The notes under the pieces: generated by a model | Database searches by the model: none | Seen by the model: only the letters and a program-made list of their open reading frames with translations | What the model was told of the DNA's origin: nothing | Made by a program: the position numbers and the translations under genes | Part shown: positions 34,561 to 46,350 of the stretch, piece after piece | How positions within the stretch are numbered: the first letter of the stretch is position 1 | Layout of the letters: the number at the start of each line of letters is the position of its first letter | From: Laguncularia racemosa | Taxonomy: Eukaryota > Streptophyta > Magnoliopsida > Myrtales > Combretaceae | Length of the DNA: 64,000 nucleotides | NCBI GenBank assembly: GCA_037954665.1 | Contig: JBBMOL010000009.1 | Span: 1,364,001-1,428,000 of the forward strand | Direction of reading: 5' to 3'

Positions 34561-35300
34561 TATGATAAACCCACTATCTTACAACTCATGAAGCTAAGTC
34601 TTTAGTTTTGATAATTCAATAGGTGTCATTCTGTAAGGCGCTTTAGAGATTGGTGTTGTTCCCAATACCAAATCAATGTAGAATTTTGTCTTTCTAATTG
34701 GCAGTAAGCTTGGCAAATTTTCTAGAAAGATATCTGCATATTCTTTCACAACACATACATCTTCTAAGTTCATGGCTTGTCTTGCCTCTATTGACAATGC
34801 GAACAATCTCCCTTTATTCTATAACTCATATGTAGGAAGAGTTGCAAATCTCTATGCATCTAGCTTGAATATAATTTGTTCTTCATTGGGGAAAGAACAA
34901 TAAACCATTAGATTGCAACAATCTATAGTAGCATAATACTTAGATAGCTAATTCACTCCTAAAATTGAATCAAATTCTATCATTTCTAATACAAACAACT
35001 TAGCCAGCATTTTCTTCCCTTGTATTACAATCTCTACATCCGCACATATTTAATCTAGTTTTTCTCCCACTTCAAAGGGAGTATTTACAATAATAGCATA
35101 ACTCAATGACACTAGTTTTAACTTACATACATGCATGAAAACAAGTGATATGCAAAATGTGTTGCACCCATATCAAATAATACATAAGTGGTGTTTGAGT
35201 TAATAAGTAGTTTACATGCAATGGTATCCCAATTTAAGGCATCTTGCTACAACTGTTGTTGTAATGCAAATATTCGACCAGGTGCCCTCTATCTTGGTCT
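34561..35300 (-). pseudogene. Protease and linker of the chromovirus
   Basis: At about 35215-35100 the minus strand reads TTYVLFDMGATHFAYHLF, equivalent to the LFDSGATHSF active-site motif with Ser changed to Met. Then come LDA, RFATLPTYEL and, at 34806-34594, MNLEDVCVVKEYADIFLENL followed by TKFYIDLVLGTTPISKAPYR, the standard stretch just before RT. Confidence 0.8.
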
Positions 35301-36490
35301 AACATTTTGAGGTTTGCCCATTGGTCCTCTAGATACAGGTCTTACTAGGTGCTATGCTTATTGAGGTATAACTATCTAATTTTGGGAGGCACCACATTCA
35401 AATGACTTATGCCCTCTCTACTTACAAGTATAGTAGAAAGTCTAAGGGATGATTCTTTCTATGTAGTTCCTGCTATGGTGTCCTGTTTTGCCATAAAAGA
35501 AACAAGCTCCTTTAGGCCAAGTGCATTGATGTAGATCATGGTGTCCCAAACACCTTAGACATATTCTCCCCGGTCCTACTTGTAGTGGTGGAGGTAATGC
35601 TAGAGGTATTGGGCTAATCTAAAGAGGCCTAGGTGCATAAGCCATAGGTTTGGCTTGATACACTACTGACCTCTTTCCTTTGTCTACATAAGGTATACTT
35701 GAGGCAGGCCTTTTCCCCAATATAGTTCTTAATCTACGGAATAATTGTTACTTTGTTCTCTTCTTACTCTACTCTAGATACTTTGCCTTATCAATTGCCT
35801 CTGTATAAGTAGTCAATTGGAAAACCTCCACTTCATATTGAAGGGTGGGTTTCAAGCCTCTCACAAACCTTTTTGCTCTTGAGGCATCATTAATGCAAAC
35901 TAATTTTGGTAGGAATTTGATCAAGCAGTTCAGCTTTGCTTCATAAACTTCTGTAGTTCTAATGCCCCACTAGCAGTTGTAGTATTCAACTTCCATTTTG
36001 TCCCTGATATTGTTGGGAAAGTACTTCTCATAAAATAGCTCTTTAAACCTCTAACATTAAATAGGAGCTCTTATCAACCTAGATATACTAGTCTACCAAT
36101 CAGCAGCTGATCCCTTTAGCATATATGTAGCAAACCTCGCCTTTCTGTCATCAAGGACCATGAAAGCTTCAAAAGTCGTCTTTGTATCATTAATCCAATG
36201 CTTAGTCTCTATTAGATCATCAACTTGTGGATCAAATTCCTTAGCTAATCGAACAAGTTTGTCCAATCCACATTGTTCTTCTATAAGCTTGATAGGTCTC
36301 ATGGCCTACTTTGTTGCTGTGGTAGCATCCCTACTAAAGCATTGACTGTCTCTAGCAGTTAGACAGTTATGACATTAGCTTGCTCTAGGATTTCCTATTA
36401 AGGTGGTCTTTAAGAATTCCTTTCCTCTAGGGCATCTACACCCTACCTAACATTAGACGAACCTTGAGCAATGTTTCTCCTATGAGGCAT
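35301..36490 (-). pseudogene. Gag of the chromovirus
   Basis: An ATG at 36490 opens MPHRRNIAQGSSNVR. The core at 36302-36093 reads MRPIKLIEEQCGLDKLVRLA, TKHWINDTKTTFEAF and ARFATYMLKGSAADW, the Gag pattern ending in a Trp. Near 35560-35400 are three zinc-knuckle-like segments in tandem: CLRCLGHHDLHQC, CFFYGKTGHHSRNY (two Cys changed) and CKQRGHKSFEC (with a stop for Q). Gag binds element RNA. Confidence 0.8.
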
Positions 36491-36870
36491 TCTATTTGAA
36501 ATTAAGACAACAAAATAGTTCCAAGGTTAAAGTTAGTAGGGGAAGTTAGTGATAGTATACATCTACATATACTCAAGTCTACAAATATATTCATGTATAT
36601 TCATAAATAAAATAGAAAATTAAAAGAAAGTACAATTGTATAAAATAATTGAAATATAATAAAATACAATCAACAATCATCCCACAATTTACCTACTCTC
36701 TTCATTTCTTATTATTCTATAAATCAAGTACTTAATCTTCTAATAATCTCAACTTACTATCTACTGATTCAACACTATACTTATTGATCATCACCTAATA
36801 TCTAAAGCTTTTCAACCTAATATCTATTGATCATGACCTAAGCTCTAAGGATCATCAAACCTAAGCTTTG

Positions 36871-36881
36871 ATACCACTTAA
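36871..36881 (-). other. Primer-binding site of the chromovirus (initiator tRNA-Met type)
   Basis: Minus strand TGGTATCAAAGC begins a few bases after the LTR end (..GGGGCGTTACAAC). It differs from the consensus TGGTATCAGAGC at one position. Confidence 0.8.
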
Positions 36882-36883
36882 GT

Positions 36884-38842
36884 TGTAACGCCCCAAAACT
36901 TGGAACATTATAGTCTGCCATGTGTCACTACTATGAAGTGACATGTTAATGCTCTAAAACTCCATTCAATTTTAAACCATATTTACTTATATTTATACCA
37001 TTATAAACTCCTTAAAAGTAATGAAAAATTCTTAGGTTAGTCATTCTAATCCTCATTTTTTAAACCAACACATATAAATCCAAATTAAAATCTAAGATAA
37101 ACATCTATCTTCACATAATAATTAAAATAAATAGAAATCTAGTAACTATCTCCATGTTGTCAACTTAACAACTCAAAGTTTGAATCAAATTCTTCCTTAT
37201 TTTACATCACTCTATCCACATAATAATAGTGTTCTCTCTCGTACTCATCCACATAATGTCCCACTAAATTTCCATGTTCATCACAATCAATATGCTCACC
37301 ATTCTCGCTTGCAACTAAAAATATATAAAGGGAGATGAGCCTAAGCTCAGTACTTGAATACTTCACCCACATATGCATGCCACACAATGACAAAATCACA
37401 TGCATCTATGCAATAGTAATCTACAACACATCAATTCATCCAGTTATATTCCATCATTTAATCCACGTACAACATAGGGGTACTCATGACCCCTATTCAC
37501 ATACAATATTTACACGTATAATCCTAATGAGAACTGCTACTATGGGTCCCATCTAACCTTAATCTACTTCAAATCATTTTAATGCATAGCTCCACTAGGG
37601 ACAACACAGCATACCAATCAGCGAGGTACCCTATAGGGATCTGTCACTATGAGCCCCTAGGTTGAGCCAAGCACAAGCAACATATAAGTTAAGCTCTAAC
37701 ATTCAATTAAGTTCATTAAACCATTAACATCATCAACCTCTTACAATCATTAAACATCTACTAACAAGCATAACCAACAAAGTAAGGTAAACACATATTT
37801 GGAAAGATGTTCCTACTATAGTCCTATACGTCTCTAATGAAAGGAAGTAGACCTCTCAATTACAAAGAACCACACTTAGTTCTACCCTACAAGTAATTTA
37901 GGTTTACTAATTTATTGTATATATCCTAATTGTATAATTTCTCCCTTCTTTGAGCTATCGTTATAATTTACTTGTACTTTAGAATTTAAATAAATTGAAA
38001 TAAAATCAAATAGAAGATGTTTATGGTCAATATGGTCGAGGAAGAGACCGTGTAGAACTGCACAAGCTAGAGCACGGTCATGCTAGAGGCCGTGTATCTT
38101 TCTATAAAATTTTTCATTTCAACACACCCAAGTACACGATCATGCTTGTGGTTATGTACCTTATTGTGAAAAATCACCATTTCAACATGTCTAGGTACAC
38201 GATCGTGTTTATGGCCATGTACCTTCCTGTTTTCTCTCATATTTCTATACAAGCACTTACACGGGCATGTACTTGACCATGTACATCACTATTCTTCACG
38301 AACCCTAATTTTTCTTTCTCCAGTTTGTCCCTAATTCTAATTTCTATGATTCTTATCCTAATTTACCAATGTATTTCATAATTCAAATGAACAATTAGAG
38401 TCTAGTGCATTTACTTGATTTAGATTACAGTTGGAACCCTTCAATTTGCTTAACTCTCTGCTTGTTCCATACGTCCTTTATCACTATTTTTATTAATATA
38501 ATGATAAATATGTCTTAGATTCATCACTTATCATCATAGCTAAACACATTGATGATCTGAATGCTTACCTGTTAGATTAACCTCGTGGTTCTCCCCTAGG
38601 TCACTTGAGGGTTTCTATAATCTTTCTTTCTTTAGGTTTCTATTTTTGGTGCACAAATGAGGAAAAGTAAGAACCCTAAGTTAGAGTGGCTTTTATACCT
38701 TAGCTAGGAAAAGACCAGTTTGCCCTTCGTTTATTAACTTATTTATTTAATTGACCTTAATCATATATTAAATTATATTTATACAATAATTATAATTTTA
38801 TGTACATATATTTCTATTTAAATTCTTGAACCATGTATTACA
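36884..38842 (-). repeat. 5' LTR of the chromovirus
   Basis: Ends are TGTAACGCCCC and ATGTATTACA on the plus strand. TATAAAAG on the minus strand near 38690-38697. Contains the hairpin array at 38067-38285 and a 67-codon frame at 37405-37202 homologous to 30343-30143. Confidence 0.9.
38067..38285 (-). repeat. Hairpin tandem repeat in the 5' LTR of the chromovirus
   Basis: Copy of the array at 31033-31250. Here the first unit has a longer stem, CACGG/CCGTG (38072). The others read GTACAC..ATGTAC (38131), GGTACAC..ATGTACC (38194) and TTACAC..ATGTAC (38257). Confidence 0.75.
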
Positions 38843-38847
38843 AATTC

Positions 38848-39129
38848 TCATTCATAGCCTTACGGGATCTTTTTTGAGTCCATCTTTCACTTCAATAGTG
38901 TCCTCTTAACTTTACTATGATTCATCATATGTTTGAGATGATTAACTACCTCAATTGCTTTCAACCTATCGTAGTTATCACCAAGAGAGCAGCATCAACT
39001 TTGACTAGTTTATTCACAAGTGGCTACACCTAACTTCAAAATACCTACACCACTAGAATAAACTACTCTACCGATACCATTTACTACATTCTAAGCCTAA
39101 ATTGATCCCTCACTTCCCTTTTGATGTCA
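38848..39129 (-). repeat. 5' LTR of the TRIM-like element, second piece
   Basis: Continues the LTR from 29814 after the chromovirus. It matches 24712-24993 (shared TGTTTGAGA, ACTACCT, TTTCAACCTATC and GAGAGCA words) and ends TTGATGTCA at 39129. Confidence 0.75.
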
Positions 39130-41400
39130 CTGGCCATGAGACTTTTACCAAACTATCTTACTTTTTCTTTACCTTTAGATTTATTGTTTGTAGACTCAAC
39201 TACAACAGATTCTTTATTTACTAATTCAACTGTTCCTTGAGAGGTTAGTTTTCTTCCCTTGGAGTTCTATTCTTAGCTTTTAGTTACTTAATCTTTTGTG
39301 ATATTTTGCTACTAGATCAAGTAGTTCATCATAATTATGGGGAAGTTCATTTATAGAACTTTCATATTATACCTTTACATTTACCATTAGAAAAACTTTT
39401 GCTATTTCTTCTAGTTTGACTTTAGATTCCAATTCTTCAATATCACCCTAGGTAGCCATCATTGCTTTTGTCTTCGTTCCCTCAAAAGACTTTTTGTATC
39501 TTAGACATTCATATCTGATGTGCTTAAAAGTGAATCCAAGCACATGAACACAATTCCAAATTGCAATTATACAATGTCAATCAAACAAGTCCACAAATCT
39601 CAAAAATGGCGTGAAGACCAAATTGCCAAGTGACCCTAATTTGCATGGAACAATTGCTCTAATACCAAATTATGATATGCCTTAATTTGACTAAAGCATA
39701 TACATACAAACAATTGAAACAACTTCAATCAAATCTGAGCAACAACCCTCCAAATGGCGTGAACCCTAAAGCCTTTTGGAATCCAATTAGAAAATCAATT
39801 AACTTTATCACCAAATAATGATGTACTCAATTGGATTAAGCACTCAATATAAAAAAAAATGGAATTCCAATGATCAAGGCTACTAAAAGGCGTCCCTTAT
39901 GTAAAAAGCCTCCATGCAAATATACAATTCCATTAGCAATTGAACACTTTACAATGACAATTCAATATAGGAACCAATTCCACTAAATTGTAAACAATAT
40001 AATGATGGAAATTGACCCTACAAAAGACATGAAATCAAGAACCAAAGAACACAATCCTAATCAAACTAGAAATTACACACTAGCCTAAAAAGGGAATCAA
40101 CTAAGGAAATGATATGACTCACAATTCCTTTAGTTGTTACTTGCCACAATTCCTTGAAGAAATTGATAAGAGTCTTATGAAAATTGGGTAAAAACCCTAA
40201 CTCTCACGAAAATGGGTAGCAAAATGTGTATACTCTCAACTTTCTCCTAAACCCTACTTAAGCAAGTATGTATACTTGCTCCCTTTAGGGTTAAAGTGAC
40301 TAAACAATTACAATTATGCCACTAAAGGGTGGCCGGTCCTAAATCCCAAGAAAAAAAACCAAATAAAATGTCCCAAAAGTTTACAAAATAAATAGTTCAA
40401 AGAAAAATAACAAAATACAAAAATAGTCCTCACAAGCCGATTCTTCAAATCAATTTGCCAGTCCAGCTCATCTTCGGTTTAGGTTGGTCCATGGATAACC
40501 CACAAGCTGAGTTTTAGAGAGTTTGTCCATCGCCTTGTAAAGTCCGATAAGTGTGCTTGCTGGAATACACAATACATAAGTAATAGAAAAGATGTTAGTA
40601 TATAAATAATTATGGGATCGATTTGTTCAAAAAGGACCCTCATCGCCAAGATTTGAAATCCATTGGTTCTTGCCCTAATGATAGGTCTTGTAGGATTTTG
40701 ATTCCTATCAATATATATAATATCTAGGTTTGTTGCATTTATAACAAACAAGTTCCTTCTTTTCTTCTTTTAATTATCTATTCTTAGACATTTTAGCATT
40801 GGACTTGTTTTCCTTTTCAAGAATTTTATTTTAAAATTTCTATTCTTTTTATTAACTTTCAACACTTCCTTATGACTAAGCATGCTCATCGCCATCATCA
40901 TTAGAAGTATATATTCTATAGTCTTATAGACTAAATACTTTTTGTTTCTTTCTTCTAATACTATTATCTTGGTTTCATAAGGCTTTAGAAATGATAACAA
41001 ATTATCTATAGGAAAGGATCTTAAACCCTTGCCTCTTCAATAGATACTCTCTTTGCATACCATGAATGAGGTAGAGATCATAAGATTTCCCCTATGTGTA
41101 CTATATCACTTATATTTTTCTTACTGATTTTAACTCATTTATAATATCATTTAGCCTATGGTATATCTATTGAACTTTTCCTCCAAGATTTATTTTGACC
41201 AATAGTGTGCATTTTGCCTTGAAATTTTAGGAAACCTTTTTGTTGTCATCTACAGTGTAGGCATCTTTCTTCTCTGTTCAAAGCCGATGGCTTTACTAAA
41301 AAATAATAGCCACACATCAGGTTCCATCACTCTGATAAAGGTTTCCATCTTGCACTTCCAATATGTAAATTAATTCCATCAAATAAAGGTAAACATGAGG
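39130..41400 (-). pseudogene. Ty1/copia gag remnant, split by a solo LTR
   Basis: Minus strand from about 41385: a UBN2-type Gag start (WKCKMETFIRVMEPDVW), then INLGGKVQ, RLNDIINELKS, and at 41000-40770 LSFLKPYETKIIVLEERNKK, the region normally reading SLPKSWE.KV.AI.EA. The zinc knuckle begins VCYKCNKPRYYIY at about 40720 and resumes at 39515 with YECLRYKK, followed by AMMAT and LEEIAKVFLMVNV. The knuckle His is Tyr. Near 39170 KSKGKEKV is the last recognisable part. No pol or LTR of this element was found. Confidence 0.75.
39516..40710 (-). mobile_element. Solo LTR 3 (TGATGGG...CATCA family) inside a copia zinc knuckle
   Basis: 1195 bp, minus orientation. On the plus strand it starts TGATGTGCTT and ends GATTCCTATCA, the inverse of solo LTRs 1 and 2. 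The flanks are ATATC and ATATA, a 5-bp duplication with one change. Excising it restores a CxxC....C knuckle spacing. Shared internal words include GCCGATTCTTCAA (about 40436) and CACAATTCCTT (about 40143). The former TATA region reads AAGTATGTATACTT. Confidence 0.8.
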
Positions 41401-42299
41401 TGGATTGACCTTCAGGTAGATATGCACCGTTAGTTATCATTGATCTTTTACTAAAAAGTAAAACACTATTTATAAAAATGAAAGACTTAATGAGTGATAT
41501 TGATTGTTACATAAAATCTAAGTTTTAATCAATTAATCATTTTTTAAGTTATAATGCGAAAGTGCTTATAATTATTTATAGTTATGAGCATCTATATGCT
41601 TTTGCCTAATATTGCAACACTTGTATATGTAATTTATGACAACTTTATTAAACAACCAATAAAATAAAATGTAATAAAGTAAAGAGAGAAAAGATAGAGA
41701 GATAGAGTAAAGATATATAGAAATACAACCTCCTACCTTTGACCTCTCTATCAGCATTACTAATTTAACCATTGGGAGTCCACTGAATCTTTTCAACAAC
41801 AAATACAAGTGAGTCGTGGCACTGAGACAACTCCAGTAGCACCTAGTAGATACTATTATCTAAGTGTCTTTCATGGTTTTCATAAGTTTTCTTAATTCTA
41901 CACTAGTTTAAACCTTAACCAACTTTACATTAAACAATTTCACTTCCCTTTCTTAGGTTTCTAAGTCTAAGCCTCTAGTTACAACCAAATAAGCTCACTA
42001 TAATACAATAATTTCGAATTCTCCAGAGCTATACTAATAGAATATCTTGCAAGCTTTTTGATTCTCTAGAAAAATCATTTCTTACTAGCAATGCTTAGTT
42101 TCATATGTCACATGTATGTTTTCTCTGATCCTCATGACTTTGAATATATAGAGTTTAAGCTTTTGTCTAAGTATGCATGATTCTTAAATTACAGCAGTAA
42201 TTTTTTTTCTATACAATGAAAATCTTCAATTTAAAGAGTTAACAACTAGGAAATATAAGAAATATATATATATATATATTTTAAAACTTAACAAGCTTA
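41401..42299. other. Unassigned AT-rich DNA between two copia remnants
   Basis: No gene recognised. It contains a GATAGA/AAGATA run near 41690-41720 and a (TA)n run at 42263-42280. The open frame at 41808-41572 has no recognisable similarity. Confidence 0.4.
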
Positions 42300-45200
42300 T
42301 AAGACACTTTCATAAATAACAACCATTAAGTTAAACATAGATGATTGCAAATAGAGCTATAGTAATAATAAATCATCAAAATCATTAACTTTTATATACA
42401 CAATATATTCAAAAGTGAACCTTTGAAATCCAATGTTATGGAAGGAGTCAATGCACTTATTCCATGCTTAAGATGCCTATTTCAATCAATACCATGCCTT
42501 CTTCAATCTATATAGTTTATCTTCATTGCCCTTTTTTACAAAACTTAGTGGTTACCTAACAAATACCTTTTCATTACATAGACCATTAAGGAATGTTGAT
42601 TTAACATCCATTTGAAGGATTTTCTAGCAATTTTGTGTGGCTAAAGCAATTATGAGTTTAGTAGTTTCAATTTGAGCAATTGGAGAGAATACCTCTTGAT
42701 AATCATAACTAGGTCATTGTTTTAAGCCCTTTGCCACTAGTCTTGCTTTATGCCTCTCCACTTTGCCATTTAACTTCATCTTTGTCTTGAAAACCCACTT
42801 GACATTAATAGCCATATGACCTTGTAGAAGATTAGTAAGTTCCCATGTGTCATTCCTTTCAATTGCCTTCAATTCTTCTTTGTAGCATTCACCTACTTAG
42901 GTTCTTCAATTGCTTCCTCAAATCTCACTAGTTCATAATCTACAAACATAGCAAAATGCACTAATCTCCATCATCATTAATAGCATTCTCAAAGATTACC
43001 TCATAACCTCGTAAGATGATAGATTGTTGTTTTGCCTCTTTAGCCTTTTAACTTGTAGCATAGAGACTTCTAGAGATCATTTGATGGAGCTTCTTCATTT
43101 ACATGGGAACCTGAGAGGCTTCTTCTTCTAAGATATAAATAGGATGCACTTGAGAATTACTATCCTCATCTATATTCCATTTCTAGGCTTCATCTTCGGT
43201 AAAATTCATATCCCTACTCACGATCACTTTCTTTGTAATTGGATCGAATAGTTTGTATCTACCATTTGAGTAGCTGACAAAATTGCCTTCTCTCCTCTTC
43301 TATCATGTTTTGTTCTTGTTTGAACAAGCACATGAGCATAAACAATGGAACTAAACACTTTCAAATGCTTTATACTTGGCTTATAACCACTTCATGCTTC
43401 AATAGAGGTGATGTTTTCAAGACTTCTCTTAGAGATCTATTCGACAAATAAATAGAACATGAGATAACATCACCTAAAAAAAGATTAGGAATACCTTAGG
43501 CCTTTAGCTTCTCCTTGCTATATCCATTATGAAGTTGTTCTTCCACTCTGCAACCCCATTATGTTGTAGAGTGTAAGGAAATATGACTTCATGCTTGATA
43601 CCATATTCATCAAAATACCTCTTGAATTCATTAGGGGTCTAGTCACTAACACTAATTCATAGAATTTTAATAGAATAACTACTTTGCCTTTCAACATAAG
43701 CCTTAAATTTCTTAAATAATCAAGAACTTTTTATTTCCTTTATAGAAAATAGTCCTAAGTTTTCCTTGTAAAATCATTAATAAAGGTAAGAAAATACCTA
43801 TTATTGTCATTTAACACAACACTAATTAGGCCACATAAATCAGAGTGGACAAATTTGAGTGGATATGTTGCGTATTGATTTTTTCTTGCTACAAAGGGTA
43901 GTTTGCTTTGTTTTCCAAGAGTGCAAGCCTCACAAAACTGCTCAAGATGGTGAATACTCGATAGCCTCTTTACTATATTTTCTTAAGCTAGCAACTTCAA
44001 GCTGTGAAAATTTAAATAACCAAAATGGAGGTACCATAACCAAGACTCGTCTTTTATAATAGCATTAAGATAAGTATAAACATCATTGGCTATGTCAACT
44101 TGAAACATGTGATTCTTTGTCAAGGGTACCTTAAGAATTATTGTACCTTGTTTTATAAAAAAAGGGAGAGCTGGTTATCACCATAACTAAAATCGTACCC
44201 TTTTTCTATTAGTTAGCCTATACTAAGTAGATTATAGTTCATGCTTGACACATAAAACACATGTGAGATGAACTTGTGATCTCCATTATTTAACTTGATG
44301 GTAATTCTTCCTTTTCCCATCACTTGTATGGTTCTATCATTTGCAAATCTCACCTTGGATTGAATTAACTCATTTAGATCAACAAAGAGTTCCTTCTTCC
44401 CACACATATGATTAGTGCACCCAATGTCAAGAAACCATGTATGGTAGTTTGGTGTTTCACTAGTAGTAGTGACCGTAAAAAAAAGCATGTTTCCATCATC
44501 ATCATCTTCTTGTGCACAATGAGCCATTTGATTGCTCTCTTTATTTTTGTACTCATTAGCGTAATGTCCATATTTGTGGCATGAGTAGCAATCAATATTA
44601 GATTTATCATACTTTCCTTTACCACGTCCACAACCTCAGCCTTTGTAATTTAAATGTTATTAGCTACTTGAATTTGATCTCTAGTTCTTAGAGCTTTGAC
44701 TACCTCTTTGTCTATGATTGATGTTGTGAACACCATGACCTCCAATATTATAGTGATGACCACCCCATCCTCATCCTCTACCATAAGGACCACCAGTACT
44801 TTAGTTTGTTGCACTCCATTGCTCATCCTAAATGGAAGCTCAACTTTTACATGCTTAGTCCATAGGCTTCTCAACATGTTTCTCATTCATTCATTGTTCA
44901 TGTGCTTGTAATGTGCTAGATAACTTCTCAACAATCATTTTAGACAAATCATGAGCTGCTTCTATCGCCACCACAATATGCTCGAATCAAGTCGTAAGCG
45001 ATTGTAAGATATTTTCCTCGTTCTTATCTATATACTCTTGTCCATATATTTTCATTGGATTTGCCAAAGCGAGAACTCGACTTACATAATCAGTGACTAT
45101 TTCAAATGACACTTCTTGTAATAGTTCATATTGACATCTTAAAGTTTTTGGAGTCTCATCTTTTTAACCTTTTTTTACTCTCTTGAATGAAATCACCAAG

Positions 45201-45481
45201 GTATCCTAGGCTTGTTTTGCAAAAGTTGCACCAGCTATCTTCTTAAACACTCCATCACTCATTTCCTTGCGGATAAAATATAGAACCTTCTTATCTTTGT
45301 CCATGGCCTCATGATGAGCATTTTTTTTTTTTTTTTTGTGCATCAATTGCATGACTTGGAACTCTATTCTCAACAATAGTTAGCGATTTATGGTAGTCTA
45401 AAAGCACTTTCATTTGGATGCTCACCAATTATAACTTTTTCCTTCCAAAACTAAAACTGAAAGTAAATTGTTTATAGCTAT
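42300..45481 (-). pseudogene. Ty1/copia gag-pol remnant, truncated within RT
   Basis: Minus strand from 45430: Gag (KVLLDYHKSLTIVENRV, IAGATFAKQAWDTL, LQEVSFEIVTDYVSRVLALA), a knuckle near 44610-44560 (CHKYGHYANEY-like), protease at 44527-44213 (WFLDIGCTNHMCG, where DSG is DIG; then KELFVDLNEL and VFYVSSMNYNLLSIG), integrase in broken frames at about 44150-43300, and RT from about 42900 (VFSPIAQIETTKLIIALA, LQMDVKSTFLNG, RLKKA). The recognisable RT ends near 42320 before the catalytic box is complete. RNase H and the 3' LTR are missing. Confidence 0.8.
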
Positions 45482-45494
45482 GGCTTTGATACCA
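45482..45494 (-). other. Primer-binding site of the copia remnant
   Basis: Minus strand TGGTATCAAAGCC, one base from the LTR end TTATAACA at 45496. It fits initiator tRNA-Met and proves that the LTR lies to the right. Confidence 0.8.
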
Positions 45495-45495
45495 C

Positions 45496-45760
45496 TGTTA
45501 TAAAAGAAGAAAGAAAAGAAGGGAAGAAGTTGTAAATAAGAAAAATCTATACTCTATTTTTCTTTTTCTAAATGATTATAGAAAATAACTCTAGTTAAAT
45601 AGACACAAAAATGATCTATATAGAAAATTACTCTAGTTAAATAGACACAAAAATGATCTATGATATCTTACTTTTATGGCAAGCATTAAAGGCCCACTGA
45701 ATGCTAAAAAATAAAAATAAAAATAAAGACAAAGTAGCCAACTCATTAAGACAAACTGAC
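45496..45760 (-). repeat. 5' LTR of the copia remnant (right edge uncertain) with a 42-bp tandem duplication
   Basis: The left edge TGTTATAAAAG is fixed by the primer site. Two copies of a 42-bp unit (45581-45622 and 45623-45664) share ACTCTAGTTAAATAGACACA and differ by one or two bases. The outer edge is not clear without the partner LTR; the AT-rich stretch ends about 45760, near the laccase promoter. Confidence 0.55.
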
Positions 45761-46287
45761 TGATTAAAACAAATTTAAATTGGAGTTAAAATCAACGATT
45801 GCAACAAGGGTGCTTGGGCAGAGTAGGAAATGACTTTTGCAGGGTATGCTGCTCAATTCTAGGGAAAGCCTGCCACAACCTCGTTCAGTTGAAGAAGGTT
45901 GAATATTGATTCCATTAACATCCCAATATAGCCTTGTAGAAAAGAAAATCTTGCAAGCTCTACGTATACGTCCGTCCTGGTAAGCGGCTGTATATGAAGA
46001 TGGAAAATACTTTATGCCACGTGCCACAGAAGATATTTCTCTCCAGGGAAAGAAGGGAGAAAAATAATAAAATAATAATAAATTTTGTCCTCACTTCGTA
46101 TACATTATATTATTAGTTGGATCCTCCAATACTCAAAAACATGTTTGAAACTATGATGGGAACTGCCCTAGACACACCGTCACCTAACTAGATGGGGTCC
46201 ACGCGTGTCCTAATTGACCACAAGGTTGCTTCCTTCAACTTCAATTCCGTAAACGTGGTGGAGTTGAACAATGCTACGTCCTACCCC

Positions 46288-46295
46288 TATAAATA
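46288..46295 (+). promoter_or_regulatory. TATA box of the laccase gene
   Basis: TATAAATA lies 63 bases upstream of the start codon at 46351, in a locally C-rich context (CTACCCC). A start of transcription near 46320 would leave a short leader. About 80-90 bases upstream is AACGTGG, and at 46200-46209 CCACGCGTGT, possible ACGT/CGCG-type regulatory words. These are sequence matches only. Confidence 0.7.
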
Positions 46296-46350
46296 GAGAT
46301 CACTTTGGTTTGGATGTGGCATTAAACGAAAAATCAAAGTTTTAAGAAGG

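Larger units (their letters stand above)
29815..38842 (-). mobile_element. Tekay/Del-type Ty3/gypsy chromovirus (9.0 kb), full length but broken
   Basis: LTRs at 29815-31811 and 36884-38842 are bounded by a perfect 5-bp duplication AATTC (29810-29814; 38843-38847). The initiator-Met primer site (36871-36881) and polypurine tract (31812-31824) are in place. The interior has gag, protease, RT, RNase H remnants, integrase and a chromodomain-like tail in gypsy order on the minus strand. The integrase C-terminus (GPY/F type with VFHVSMLRK) and the tail after it point to Tekay/Del. Stops are frequent. It sits in the right LTR of the TRIM-like element. Confidence 0.9.
24613..39129 (-). mobile_element. 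Small non-coding LTR retroelement (TRIM-like), split by two gypsy insertions
   Basis: With both insertions removed, this is about 1.6 kb: a left LTR (24613-24993, 381 bp), about 826 bp of non-coding interior, and a right LTR of 380 bp in two pieces (29717-29814 and 38848-39129). A tRNA-Met-type primer site next to the right LTR sets minus orientation. No gag or pol is present. The guests are 25005-28896 and 29815-38842. No target duplication was found for this element (TATCA against CTGGC). Classification as TRIM-like is inference from size and lack of genes. Confidence 0.7.

Noticed and set aside
42263..42280. (TA)n run as a sign of a transposon end
   Set aside because: Simple microsatellite; no inverted termini around it.
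45764..46027. 87-codon minus-strand frame upstream of the laccase
   Set aside because: It lies in the promoter region, shows no similarity I recognise and has no start context; probably random.
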